Shown one piece after another: positions 18,623-27,422 of a DNA stretch of 34,721 nt. Both the position numbers and the translations under genes were made by a program. The stretch comes from an uncultured Sphingomonadales bacterium (GTDB taxonomy: Bacteria; Pseudomonadota; Alphaproteobacteria; Sphingomonadales; Sphingomonadaceae): positions 1-34,721 of the forward strand of contig CALMGC010000254.1 in the NCBI GenBank assembly GCA_937863505.1. The letters run 5' to 3'. The notes under the pieces were generated by a model, which saw only the letters and a program-made list of their open reading frames with translations, did no database searches and was not told where the DNA came from. The stretch's first letter is position 1. Each line of letters begins with the position of its first letter.

Positions 18623-19450
18623 ATGCTCCCGCTTGTCACCCCCGCATGGCTTGCCGAACACCTCGCGGAAGTGCGTGTGCTCGACGCGAGCTACTTCCTT
18701 CCCGAGCACGGGCGCGACGCCGCCGCCGAGTTCGCGGCGGCTCACATTCCGGGCGCGCGGCACCTCGATCTCGCGACGCTCGCCGACTTGGGCGATCCGC
18801 TGCCTTCCACCCTGCCCCCGCCCGCATTGTTCGTCGAGCGGCTGGGCGCGCTGGGGGTCGCGGACACCGACGCGATCGTGGTGTATGACGACAGCCCGCT
18901 TCGGAGCAGCGCCCGCGCGTGGTGGATGTTGCGGCATTTCGGCGCGGGGGAGGTCGCGATCCTCGACGGCGGACTCGCCCGCTGGCGCGCAGAGGGTTTG
19001 CCGGTGGAGAGCGGGACGCCTCGGCCCGAACCCGCCCTGTTCACCTCCCGCCCGCGCGAGCGCGACACCCGCGCCCTAGCCGACCTGCAGGCCAACCTCG
19101 CCACCGCCGTCGAGCAGGTCGCGGACGCGCGCTCCCCCGCCCGCTTCGCCGGGACGGAGCCGGAAACGCGCGCCGGCGTCGTCCCCGGCCACATACCCGG
19201 TTCGCGCAACCTTCATTACGCCAAGCTGTTCGCGCCCGACGGCAATTACAGGCAGACCGACGCGCTAGCCGACGCCTTCGCCGATGCAGGTGTCGACCCC
19301 GCGCGCCCGCTGGTCGCGACCTGCGGCTCGGGCGTTACTGCCTGCACCATCGTCTTCGCCGCCCATCTGCTCGGCCATGACGCGGCGCTGTACGACGGCA
19401 GTTGGGCCGAATGGGGCGCGCACCTGGACACGCCGAAGGAGCGCAGATGA
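18623..19450 (+). CDS. sseA: Sulfurtransferase (3-mercaptopyruvate sulfurtransferase-like, two rhodanese domains)
   Basis: LVTPAWLAEHLAEVRVLDASYFLP, AHIPGARHLDL, active-site loop ATCGSGVTACTIVFAAHLLGH. ATG 18623. Confidence 0.92.
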   Translation: MLPLVTPAWLAEHLAEVRVLDASYFLPEHGRDAAAEFAAAHIPGARHLDLATLADLGDPLPSTLPPPALFVERLGALGVADTDAIVVYDDSPLRSSARAWWMLRHFGAGEVAILDGGLARWRAEGLPVESGTPRPEPALFTSRPRERDTRALADLQANLATAVEQVADARSPARFAGTEPETRAGVVPGHIPGSRNLHYAKLFAPDGNYRQTDALADAFADAGVDPARPLVATCGSGVTACTIVFAAHLLGHDAALYDGSWAEWGAHLDTPKERR

Positions 19451-20628
19451 GCGACCGCGACGCCACCAAGGTCGTCTCCGCCGGTCGCCGCGCGGAGTGG
19501 ACACAGGGTATCGTCAACCCGCCTGTCTGGCGCGCATCGACAATCCTCTACGACTCGGTCGCGGACCTGCGCGCGGCGGCCGGCCCCGACACGCATCACC
19601 GGCTGTTCTACGGTCGCCGCGGCACGCCGACGCAGTGGAGCCTGGCCGATGCGCTGACCGAACTCGAGCCGGGCGCGGAAGCGACGTTCCTCTACCCCTC
19701 GGGCGTCGCCGCGATCGCCGCCGCGCTGCTCACGGTGCTCTCGCCCGGCGACGAGTTGCTGTGCGTCGACAGCGCCTATGACCCGACGCGCAGCCTCGCC
19801 AACGGCCTGCTGGGGCGGATGGGTATCGCGACCCGCTTCTACGACCCGCTGATCGGGGCGGGCATCGCCGACCTCATCGGCGAGCGCACCCGCGCGATCC
19901 TGCTGGAATCTCCCGGCAGCCTCACCTTCGAGGTGCAAGACATCCCCGCCATCACCGCCGTCGCGAGCGCGCGCGGCGTCACGACGCTGCTCGACAACAC
20001 TTGGGCCACCCCGCTGCTGTTCCGCGCGGTCGAGCACGGCGTCGATTACTCGATCCTCGCCTGCACCAAATATGTCGTCGGCCATTCGGACGTGATGCTC
20101 GGCTCGGTCACCGCAGCGCCCGGGCGGTTCGCCGCCTTGCGCGACACCAGCCATCAGCTCGGCCAAGTGGCGAGCCCCGATGATGCGTGGCTCGGCAGCC
20201 GGGGGCTGCGCACGATGGCGGTCCGCCTTGCGCAGCACGGGGCGAGCGCGCTCCAAGTCGCGCGCTGGCTGTCGACGCGCGCGGAGGTGGGCGAAGTGCT
20301 TCACCCCGCCTTCTCCTCCTGCCCGGGCCACGAGATCTTCGCGCGCGACTTCCGCGGGCCGTCGGGGCTGTTCGCCTTCGCGCTGCGCGGCGGCAGAGAG
20401 GCGTCGCGCGCCGCGTTCATCGACGCGCTGCGGCTGTTCGGCATCGGCTATAGCTGGGGCGGGTATGAGAGCCTGGCCATCCCGGTCGACCCCGCGCGCC
20501 ACCGCAGCGTCACGCGACCGGTCTTCGCCGGGCCGCTGGTGCGGTTGCAGATCGGGCTGGAGCATCCCGACGACCTCATCGCCGACCTCGACCAAGCGTT
20601 CGCGGCGGCTCACGCCTGTGGCGATTGA
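19447..20628 (+). CDS. metC: Cystathionine beta-lyase (PLP-dependent)
   Basis: GIVNPPVWRASTILYDSVADL, YGRRGTPTQWSL, LLDNTWATPLLFRAVEHGVDYSILACTKYVVGHSDVMLG (PLP Lys), LRLFGIGYSWGGYESL. Overlaps sseA by ATGA. Confidence 0.93.
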   Translation: MSDRDATKVVSAGRRAEWTQGIVNPPVWRASTILYDSVADLRAAAGPDTHHRLFYGRRGTPTQWSLADALTELEPGAEATFLYPSGVAAIAAALLTVLSPGDELLCVDSAYDPTRSLANGLLGRMGIATRFYDPLIGAGIADLIGERTRAILLESPGSLTFEVQDIPAITAVASARGVTTLLDNTWATPLLFRAVEHGVDYSILACTKYVVGHSDVMLGSVTAAPGRFAALRDTSHQLGQVASPDDAWLGSRGLRTMAVRLAQHGASALQVARWLSTRAEVGEVLHPAFSSCPGHEIFARDFRGPSGLFAFALRGGREASRAAFIDALRLFGIGYSWGGYESLAIPVDPARHRSVTRPVFAGPLVRLQIGLEHPDDLIADLDQAFAAAHACGD

Positions 20629-20798
20629 GCAACAATCGTTCACCGTTCGTCTTCAAGTTGAAACATGCTCTTGTGCGATGCAACAAGCGGGCGCATCAGC
20701 CGCGCGTTGCCCAGCCCGCACGGCGAACGGTTCCGCCGTTCAATGGCGGCGGGTCGGCGACGCAGGACGGGACGTTGCTCCCACGCGAAAGGGACCCC

Positions 20799-21677
20799 AT
20801 GCGTTTTCTCCCCCTCGCCGCCGCGCTGCTGGTCGCCGCGCCCGCCTACGCCCAGAGCAATCCGACGCCGCCCGATCCGGTGCCGGGGCAGGATAACAGC
20901 CCGGCGACTCAGTCAGCGGTGCAGTCGAACACCGGCGGCGACACCTCCCCGCCCAAGCCGTTCAAGATCACCGGCGGGGTGACCGGCGTGTCCGACTACC
21001 GCTTCCGTGGGTTGACGCAAACGGCCGGCGACGGCGCGATCCAGGGGACGATCAACATCAACTCGGCGGTCGGCTTCTATGTCGGCACCTGGGCGTCGTC
21101 GATCGACGGCGGTCGCCGCAGCCGCACCCCGCTGCTGGTCGGCTATGGTCCGGCGGAAGTCGATCTCTACGCCGGCTACACCAGGACGTTTCACGGCGTC
21201 GGCGTCGACGCGGGCGTCCTCTATTACTACTATGCCGGCCACTTCAAGGACGTGGTCCGCAACACCGACTTCTTCGAGCCTTATGCGAACCTGAGCTATA
21301 CGATCGGCCCGGTCGCGGCCAAGATCGGCGCGAACTATGCCTGGGGCGGGCAGAAGGGGCTCGATTTCCGGCCCAACAACTCGGACGACAATATCTATGT
21401 CTATGCCGAAGGCTCGATCGGGATTCCGCACACGCCGCTGACGATCAAAGGACATGGCGGGCGCACCCAAGGTTCGCTCGGCCTCGCCAACATCGATTCC
21501 GTCATCAACCCCAATCACGACACCTATTACGACTGGTCCGTGACCGGCGAAGCGGTCGGCGGCCCGATCAAGGTCGGCGTGAGCTATGTTGACACCAACA
21601 TCAGCAACCAGGGCGGCTTCGCGCGCACCTATGGGCGCGGATCGACGGTGCTGGGCTATGTGGGGCTGAGCTTCTGA
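20799..21677 (+). CDS. TorF-family/TIGR02001-like outer membrane protein (putative porin)
   Basis: Signal peptide MRFLPLAAALLVAAPAYAQ; ITGGVTGVSDYRFRGLTQTAGDGAIQGTININSAVGFYVGTWASSID is characteristic; terminal aromatic (GLSF). Confidence 0.87.
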   Translation: MRFLPLAAALLVAAPAYAQSNPTPPDPVPGQDNSPATQSAVQSNTGGDTSPPKPFKITGGVTGVSDYRFRGLTQTAGDGAIQGTININSAVGFYVGTWASSIDGGRRSRTPLLVGYGPAEVDLYAGYTRTFHGVGVDAGVLYYYYAGHFKDVVRNTDFFEPYANLSYTIGPVAAKIGANYAWGGQKGLDFRPNNSDDNIYVYAEGSIGIPHTPLTIKGHGGRTQGSLGLANIDSVINPNHDTYYDWSVTGEAVGGPIKVGVSYVDTNISNQGGFARTYGRGSTVLGYVGLSF

Positions 21678-21682
21678 TCTCC

Positions 21683-21712
21683 CCGTCATCCCCGCGAGAG
21701 CGGGGGTGACGG
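21683..21712. repeat. Single REP-like palindrome between convergent genes
   Basis: CCGTCATCCCCGCGAGAGCGGGGGTGACGG, imperfect palindrome lying between two stop codons. Confidence 0.75.
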
Positions 21713-21722
21713 TTCGGGCGGC

Positions 21723-22133
21723 TTACTTCGGCGTCGCCGCCCGCGCGCTCTGCCCGTCGCCTTCGGGCGCGGCGACGATGTCGCGGGTGGTGGAGCCCTT
21801 GTCGACGACGCTGGTCCCGGGATCGCCCGCGTCCGAGCGAACGCCCGGATCGGCCTGGTCGCTTCCCGCCTGATCGAGCGTCGAGCGTTCGGAGCCGCTG
21901 CGCGCGGCGGGGCCACCGAACAGCGCGTCCAGCGCCTGCGCGCTCGCCGAATTGCCCCCGGTCGCCGCCGCGCCCGGCTTGGGCGGCACCAGCGCATAAT
22001 CGGGCGGGATCACCAGCGGTGCCTGGCGCGCGACCGCGAACTCGTCGGGCCCGCTCCTGAGGCCGCCGCGACCGTGCGCGCATCCGCCGACCAGCACCGC
22101 CGCCGCCAGCATGACGGGAACCATCTTACGCAT
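21723..22133 (-). CDS. DUF3035-like lipoprotein
   Basis: Lipobox VLVGGC; GPDEFAVARQAPLVIPPDYALVPPKPG, typical DUF3035; next to lspA. Confidence 0.85.
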   Translation of the reverse strand: MRKMVPVMLAAAVLVGGCAHGRGGLRSGPDEFAVARQAPLVIPPDYALVPPKPGAAATGGNSASAQALDALFGGPAARSGSERSTLDQAGSDQADPGVRSDAGDPGTSVVDKGSTTRDIVAAPEGDGQSARAATPK

Positions 22134-22671
22134 TCGCCTTCTCCACCGTGCCTGCCTTGTCGCGGGTCAGCAACGCCCGCGCCAGCAGCACCAATACGCC
22201 CGTCGTTATAGCCGCGTCCGCCAGATTGAACACCAGGAAAGGCCGCCACTCGCCGAAGTGCAGGTCGGCGAAGTCGATCACGCAGCTTGGGTAATGAATC
22301 GCGCTCGCCGACACCTTGCCCAGCATGCCAGGCGGCAGCACCCGGTCGGCGATGTTGCCCAGCGCCCCGCCGAACACGAGGCCCAGCGCCGCCTGATCGA
22401 CGCCTTTCCGCTCGCGTAATAGCCACACCAGCACGCCGGTCGCGATCCCGCCGGTCAGCAGCACCAGCGCCCAGCGCATGAGGATGCTGTCCGTCTGCAC
22501 CAGCCCGAGCGACACGCCGCAGTTGCTGACAAAGGAGATTTGAAAAAACGGCGCGAGCCAGCGGACATCGCCGAGCTGGTTGATGCCCAGCACCGTCGTC
22601 ACCGCGTATTTCACCGCCTGATCCGCCGCGAACACCGCCGCCGCGACGCCGAGCCCCGCGCGCGCGCTCAC
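22126..22671 (-). CDS. lspA: Lipoprotein signal peptidase (signal peptidase II)
   Basis: FVSNCGVSLGL, GALGNIADRV, VIDFADLHFGEWRPFLVFNLADAAITTGV. GTG start 22671 overlaps the ileS stop by 4 nt. Confidence 0.95.
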   Translation of the reverse strand: MSARAGLGVAAAVFAADQAVKYAVTTVLGINQLGDVRWLAPFFQISFVSNCGVSLGLVQTDSILMRWALVLLTGGIATGVLVWLLRERKGVDQAALGLVFGGALGNIADRVLPPGMLGKVSASAIHYPSCVIDFADLHFGEWRPFLVFNLADAAITTGVLVLLARALLTRDKAGTVEKANA

Positions 22672-25613
22672 GCCACCACCTCCGCGCAGCGCGAGCAGAG
22701 CGCGCCGTCGATCGGCACCTCGGGGCGATGGCGCCAACAGCGGCCGCACTTCTGGAACTCGGTCCGGGTCACCGCCACGCCATCGCCGGGCGTGACTTTC
22801 GCGACGATGAACATCTCCGCCAGCGTCTCCGCGTCGAGCGGCGGATCGAGCACCGTCACCTCCGCCTCCAGGCTGGAGCGCACCTCCTTCGCGCGGCGCA
22901 GCGGCTCGATCGCCTCCGTCACCCGCGCGCGCTCGCGCCGTACCTGCGCCCAGCGCGCGGACAGGTCCTCGCCGGTCTGCTCCGGGAAGTCGGGCCATTC
23001 AAGGAAATGCACCGACCCGTCCTCGCTCGGGAACCGCGCCTGCCACACCTCCTCCGCCGTGAAGCACAGCACCGGCGCGGCATAGCGGACGAGCGCGTGG
23101 AACAGCGTGTCGAGCACCGTCCGGTACGCGCGCCGCTTCGGGTCGCTGGCGGCGTCGCAGTAGAGCGAATCCTTGCGCACGTCGAAGAAGAACGCGCTCA
23201 GGTCCTCGTTGGCGAAGTCGGTCAGCGCGCGGACATAGCGGTTGAACTCATAGGCCTGCGCCGCGCTCTTCAGTTCGCGGTCGAGCGCGGCGAGCAGGTG
23301 GAGAATGTAGCGTTCCAGCTCGGGCATGTCCGAGGGCTGGACCCGCTCCTCCTCCGCCCAGCCGTCGAGCGCGCCGAGCAGGTAGCGGAAGGTGTTGCGC
23401 AGCTTGCGATACGCGTCGGACGCGGTGGCGAGCACCTCCTTGCCGATCTTCACGTCGTCGAAATAGTCGCATGACGCCGCCCAGAGCCGCAGGATGTCCG
23501 CCCCCGCATCGCCGATCACCTTCAACGGATCGACGACGTTGCCGAGCGACTTCGACATCTTGCGCCCCTTGTCGTCGAGCGCGAACCCGTGCGTCAGCGC
23601 GGCCTTGTACGGCGCGCGCCCGCGCGTGCCGCACGACTCGAGCAGCGACGACTGAAACCAGCCGCGATGCTGGTCGGAGCCCTCGAGATACAGGTCCGCG
23701 CGCGCGTCGGGGCCATAGCGCGCCTCGACGGTGAAGACGTGCGTGGAGCCGGAGTCGAACCACACGTCGAGGATGTCGGTGACGACCTCGTAATCGGCGA
23801 GGTCGTACTCCGCGCCGAGCAGCGCGGCATGGTCGGCGGTGAACCACGCATCCGCGCCGGCCTGCCTAAACGCGGCGATGATGCGCGCATTGACGGCGGG
23901 GTCGGCGAGATACTCGCCCGTGCCGCGGTGGACGTAGAGCGCGATCGGCACCCCCCAGGCGCGCTGGCGCGAGATCACCCAGTCGGGGCGGCCCTCCACC
24001 ATCGAGCGTATGCGGTTCTCCGAGCGCGCGGGCACCCAGCGAGTGCGTTCGATCGCGTCAAGCGCGAGCCGGCGGAGGGTGGACGAGTTATCTCCCCTCC
24101 CGCTTGCGGGAGGGGTCGGGGGTGGGCCTGAGTCGAGCAGGTCCGCCCGTTCGGACAAGCCCGCCCCTAGCCCCTCCCGCAAGCGGGAGGGGGACTGCCC
24201 GCCCCCGTCCATCGGAATGAACCATTGCGGCGTCGCACGGAAGATCAGCTTCGCCTTGCTCCGCCAACTATGCGGATACGAGTGAGCATAATCATCGCTC
24301 GCCGCCAGCAACGCCCCCGCCCCGCGCAGGTCCGAACAGATCGGCCCATCGGACGCGACAAACTTCTTGTTGATGACGCTCCCCTGCCCGCCGAGCCACG
24401 CCCAGTCCGCGCGGTACATCCCCGCGCCGTCGACCGCGAACACCGGCTCGATCCCGGCGCTACGGCACAGCTCGAAATCATCCTCGCCATGATCGGGAGC
24501 CATGTGGACGAGGCCGGTGCCCGCGTCGGTGGTGACGAAGTCGCCGGGGAGGAACGGGCGCGGGCGGGCGAAGAAGCCGCCTAGGTTGTGCATCGGGTGG
24601 CGAGCGACGGCACCGGCGAGCTGCGAACCTTTGACCTTCCGAGGCTCATCCAGAGCCGCCTGCAACACTGAGAAAAGCGGCTCCTTGAGCAAGCCATCCG
24701 TGTGGAAAGGCGGCCACTTCTGCCCAGCAACACGCTCAACAAACTGTGTAAACAAGGGCTGTGCTATAAGATATTCACGCCAATCACCCGTCGCGGCATC
24801 AGACACACCGCCGATCAGAACGTATTCAATCTCCTCCCCATACGCGAGCGCCTGGTTCACCGGGATCGTCCATGGCGTCGTCGTCCAGATCACCGCATGC
24901 GCGCCGACCAGCTCCGGCGCGTTGGGGGCCTCGACGATCTCGAACGCCACGTCGATTTGCGTCGAGACGATGTCCTCATATTCCACCTCCGCCTCGGCGA
25001 GCGCGGTGCGTTCGACCGGCGACCACATCACCGGCTTCGCGCCACGGTACAGCTGGCCGCTTTCGGCGAACTTAAGGAACTCGCCCACGATCGCCGCCTC
25101 GGCTTGCGGGTCCATCGTCAGATACGGGTCGTCCCAGTCGCCCATCACCCCCAGCCGCTCGAACTCCCCCCGCTGCACCGCCACCCATTTGTCGGCATAG
25201 GCGCGGCACTCGGCGCGGAACTGCTCGACCGGCACCTCGTCCTTCGACTGCTTCTTGGCGCGATACGCCTCCTCGACCTTCCATTCGATTGGCAGCCCGT
25301 GGCAGTCCCAGCCGGGCACGAACGGCGCGTCCTTGCCCATCAGCGTGGCCGAGCGGACGACGATGTCCTTCAACACCTTGTTCATCGCATGGCCCATATG
25401 GATGTCGCCATTGGCGTAGGGCGGGCCGTCGTGAAGGATGAAGCGCTCACGCCCGGCGCGCTGCTCGCGGAGGCGATCGTACACGCCGATCCGCTTCCAC
25501 CGCTCCAGGATCGCGGGCTCCTTGGCCGCGAGCCCCGCCTTCATCGGGAAGTCGGTGCGGGGGAGGAAGACGGTGTCGCGGTAGTCGCGTTGGGGGTCGG
25601 GAGTGTCGGCCAT
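22668..25613 (-). CDS. ileS: Isoleucyl-tRNA synthetase with in-frame repeat-derived insertion
   Basis: HIGH motif PYANGDIHMGHAMNK, editing domain, KMSKS motif DKGRKMSKSLGNVVDP, C-terminal zinc-type Cys pairs KCGRCW/LCSRC. ATG 25613. Confidence 0.97.
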   Translation of the reverse strand: MADTPDPQRDYRDTVFLPRTDFPMKAGLAAKEPAILERWKRIGVYDRLREQRAGRERFILHDGPPYANGDIHMGHAMNKVLKDIVVRSATLMGKDAPFVPGWDCHGLPIEWKVEEAYRAKKQSKDEVPVEQFRAECRAYADKWVAVQRGEFERLGVMGDWDDPYLTMDPQAEAAIVGEFLKFAESGQLYRGAKPVMWSPVERTALAEAEVEYEDIVSTQIDVAFEIVEAPNAPELVGAHAVIWTTTPWTIPVNQALAYGEEIEYVLIGGVSDAATGDWREYLIAQPLFTQFVERVAGQKWPPFHTDGLLKEPLFSVLQAALDEPRKVKGSQLAGAVARHPMHNLGGFFARPRPFLPGDFVTTDAGTGLVHMAPDHGEDDFELCRSAGIEPVFAVDGAGMYRADWAWLGGQGSVINKKFVASDGPICSDLRGAGALLAASDDYAHSYPHSWRSKAKLIFRATPQWFIPMDGGGQSPSRLREGLGAGLSERADLLDSGPPPTPPASGRGDNSSTLRRLALDAIERTRWVPARSENRIRSMVEGRPDWVISRQRAWGVPIALYVHRGTGEYLADPAVNARIIAAFRQAGADAWFTADHAALLGAEYDLADYEVVTDILDVWFDSGSTHVFTVEARYGPDARADLYLEGSDQHRGWFQSSLLESCGTRGRAPYKAALTHGFALDDKGRKMSKSLGNVVDPLKVIGDAGADILRLWAASCDYFDDVKIGKEVLATASDAYRKLRNTFRYLLGALDGWAEEERVQPSDMPELERYILHLLAALDRELKSAAQAYEFNRYVRALTDFANEDLSAFFFDVRKDSLYCDAASDPKRRAYRTVLDTLFHALVRYAAPVLCFTAEEVWQARFPSEDGSVHFLEWPDFPEQTGEDLSARWAQVRRERARVTEAIEPLRRAKEVRSSLEAEVTVLDPPLDAETLAEMFIVAKVTPGDGVAVTRTEFQKCGRCWRHRPEVPIDGALCSRCAEVVA
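24094..24192. repeat. REP-doublet-like palindromic element inside ileS coding sequence
   Basis: CCCCTCCCGCTTGCGGGAGGGG (24094-24115) and CCCCTCCCGCAAGCGGGAGGGG (24171-24192) in inverted orientation, similarity continuing inward (TCGGGGGTGGGC.TG / CTAGGGGCGGGC.TG). Confidence 0.9.
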
Positions 25614-25700
25614 GATGGGCGGGGGTGTAGCGGGCCAAGGCGCGCCCGTCACCCCGAAGCGGTCCGGCCCGAGGCGCGCTCCGACGTACCAGCCCCACTT

Positions 25701-25800
25701 CCGTCACCCCGGCCCCTGTGCCGGGGTCCAGTGTGGTGCGTGTACTCCCGACCGCGATGCGCGCACCGCGCTGGACCCCGGAACAAGTCCGGGGTGACGG
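25701..25800. repeat. REP-doublet-like inverted repeat between ribF and ileS
   Basis: CCGTCACCCCGGCCCCTGTGCCGGGGTCCAG (25701-25731) and CTGGACCCCGGAACAAGTCCGGGGTGACGG (25771-25800) are near-perfect reverse complements; each arm is a hairpin. Confidence 0.88.
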
Positions 25801-25808
25801 TCGGGTTG

Positions 25809-26753
25809 TTATGCTCGGGCGGTGCTCGCGTTTCCCAACACCTCCCGCGCCCGCGCGCAATCCCTGTCCATCTGCGCCACCAGCGCCTCCAGCCCGTCGA
25901 ACTTCTCCTCAGGCCGGAGGTACTCGACCAGCTCCACCTCCAACCCTTGCCCGTACAGGTCGCCGGAGAAGTCGAAGAAATACGGCTCCAGCAATTCCTT
26001 GGGCGGCTCGAACTGCGGCCGCACACCGAGGTTCGCCGCGCCTTGCAGCACCCGCCCGTCCGCCAGCCGCCCGCGCACCGCGTAGATGCCGTAGGCTGGC
26101 CGCAGATACGCGCCCATGTCAAGGTTCGCGGTCGGGTAGCCGACCGTGCGGCCGACCTTATCGCCATGCTGCACCCAGCCCGCAATCGCCCAGGGCCGCG
26201 TTAGCAGCCGCGCCGCCTCCTGCGGGTTGCCCGCTTTCAGCGCCGCGCGGATGCGGCTCGACGACACGGGCGCGCCGTCCAGCGACACCGGCCCCACCGC
26301 CTCATGCGCAAAGCCGTGCAGATCGCCGAGCCGGGCGAGCACCCCGACATCGCCGCTCCGCGCAGCGCCGAAGGTGAAGTCCTCCCCGGTCACCATTCCC
26401 GCAACGCCGAGAAGTCCGACCAGCCGATCCGCCACAAACGCCTCCGCCGACAGCGCAGCCAACGCGGCATCGAAGCGGAACACCACCGCCGCGTCCGCCC
26501 CCGCGCGCTCGAACAGCCCGAGCCGTTGCTCGATCGTGGTCAGCCCGAACGGCGGCGTCTCGGGGCGAAAGAAGCGCACCGGATGCGGATCGAACGTCGC
26601 GACCAGCGCGGGACGACCCTCGGCGCGCGCGCGCGCAATCGCGCGGCCAACCACCGCCTGATGCCCGAGGTGGAACCCGTCGAAATTGCCGAGCGCGACC
26701 ACCCCGCCCCTGAGGTTCCCCGGCGCGACCGCGCCGCCGTCCAGCCGCTGCAT
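25809..26753 (-). CDS. ribF: Bifunctional riboflavin kinase / FAD synthetase
   Basis: VVALGNFDGFHLGHQAVV, GEDFTFGAARSGD, SSSRIRAAL, GYPTANLDM, GLEVELVEYLRPEEKFDGLEAL. Confidence 0.95.
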   Translation of the reverse strand: MQRLDGGAVAPGNLRGGVVALGNFDGFHLGHQAVVGRAIARARAEGRPALVATFDPHPVRFFRPETPPFGLTTIEQRLGLFERAGADAAVVFRFDAALAALSAEAFVADRLVGLLGVAGMVTGEDFTFGAARSGDVGVLARLGDLHGFAHEAVGPVSLDGAPVSSSRIRAALKAGNPQEAARLLTRPWAIAGWVQHGDKVGRTVGYPTANLDMGAYLRPAYGIYAVRGRLADGRVLQGAANLGVRPQFEPPKELLEPYFFDFSGDLYGQGLEVELVEYLRPEEKFDGLEALVAQMDRDCARAREVLGNASTARA

Positions 26754-26850
26754 GGGGCGGGTATAGGGAGGACGCGCCGACGCGGAAAGCCCTTAGCTTC
26801 TCACGCTTCCGGGCGCGAGCTGAGCAAAGTATCACCCCCCGGCCCTCTCT

Positions 26851-26938
26851 CCGTTCGTGCTGAGCTTGTCGAAGCACGGGGTCCACGCGCCGACGTTCGC
26901 GACTGAAGCCGGCCCTTCGACAAGCTCAAGGCGAACGG
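26851..26938. repeat. REP-doublet-like inverted repeat between folA and ribF
   Basis: CCGTTCGTGCTGAGCTTGTCGAAGCACGG and GGCCCTTCGACAAGCTCAAGGCGAACGG, imperfect reverse complements. Confidence 0.85.
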
Positions 26939-26954
26939 GTGTGGGGGATCAATC

Positions 26955-27422
26955 CTACGGGCGCTCTAGCGTCACAAACGCATGGCCTGGCGCGTCGCCC
27001 TCTGCCGGGTGCTCCTCCCGCCCCACCTCGCGCCAGCCCTCGAACGGCGGCACGACCGTGTCGCCCTCGAACGCGCGATGCACCTCGGTCAGCTCCACCC
27101 GGTCCGCCATGTCCAAGAACAGCGCGAACACCTCCGCCCCGCCGATCACCGACACGTCGCCGCCGGCAAGCGCCAGCGCCTCCTCGGCCGACCGCGCCAC
27201 CTCCGCCCCGGTCGCACGCCACCCCGGGTCGCGCGTCAGCACAATGTGCCGCCGCCCGGGCAGCGGGGCTGGGAAGCTCTCGAACGTCTTCCTCCCCATC
27301 ACCATCGGCTTGCCCAGCGTCAGCGCCTTGAAGCGCCTCAGGTCCGCCGGGAGCCGCCACGGCAAGCCCCCGTCGCGCCCGATCACCCCGTTGCTCGCCC
27401 GCGCCAGCACCAGCGTGATCAC
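26955..27422 (-). CDS. folA: Dihydrofolate reductase
   Basis: MITLVLARASNGVIGRDGGLPWRLPADLRRFKALTLGKPMVMGRKTFES, VIGGAEVFALFL. Confidence 0.96.
   Translation of the reverse strand: MITLVLARASNGVIGRDGGLPWRLPADLRRFKALTLGKPMVMGRKTFESFPAPLPGRRHIVLTRDPGWRATGAEVARSAEEALALAGGDVSVIGGAEVFALFLDMADRVELTEVHRAFEGDTVVPPFEGWREVGREEHPAEGDAPGHAFVTLERP

Noticed and set aside
24094-24192. Repeat inside ileS read as a frameshift or pseudogene
   Set aside because: The frame continues intact through the element to the KMSKS motif and the zinc-type C-terminus, so the gene appears functional.
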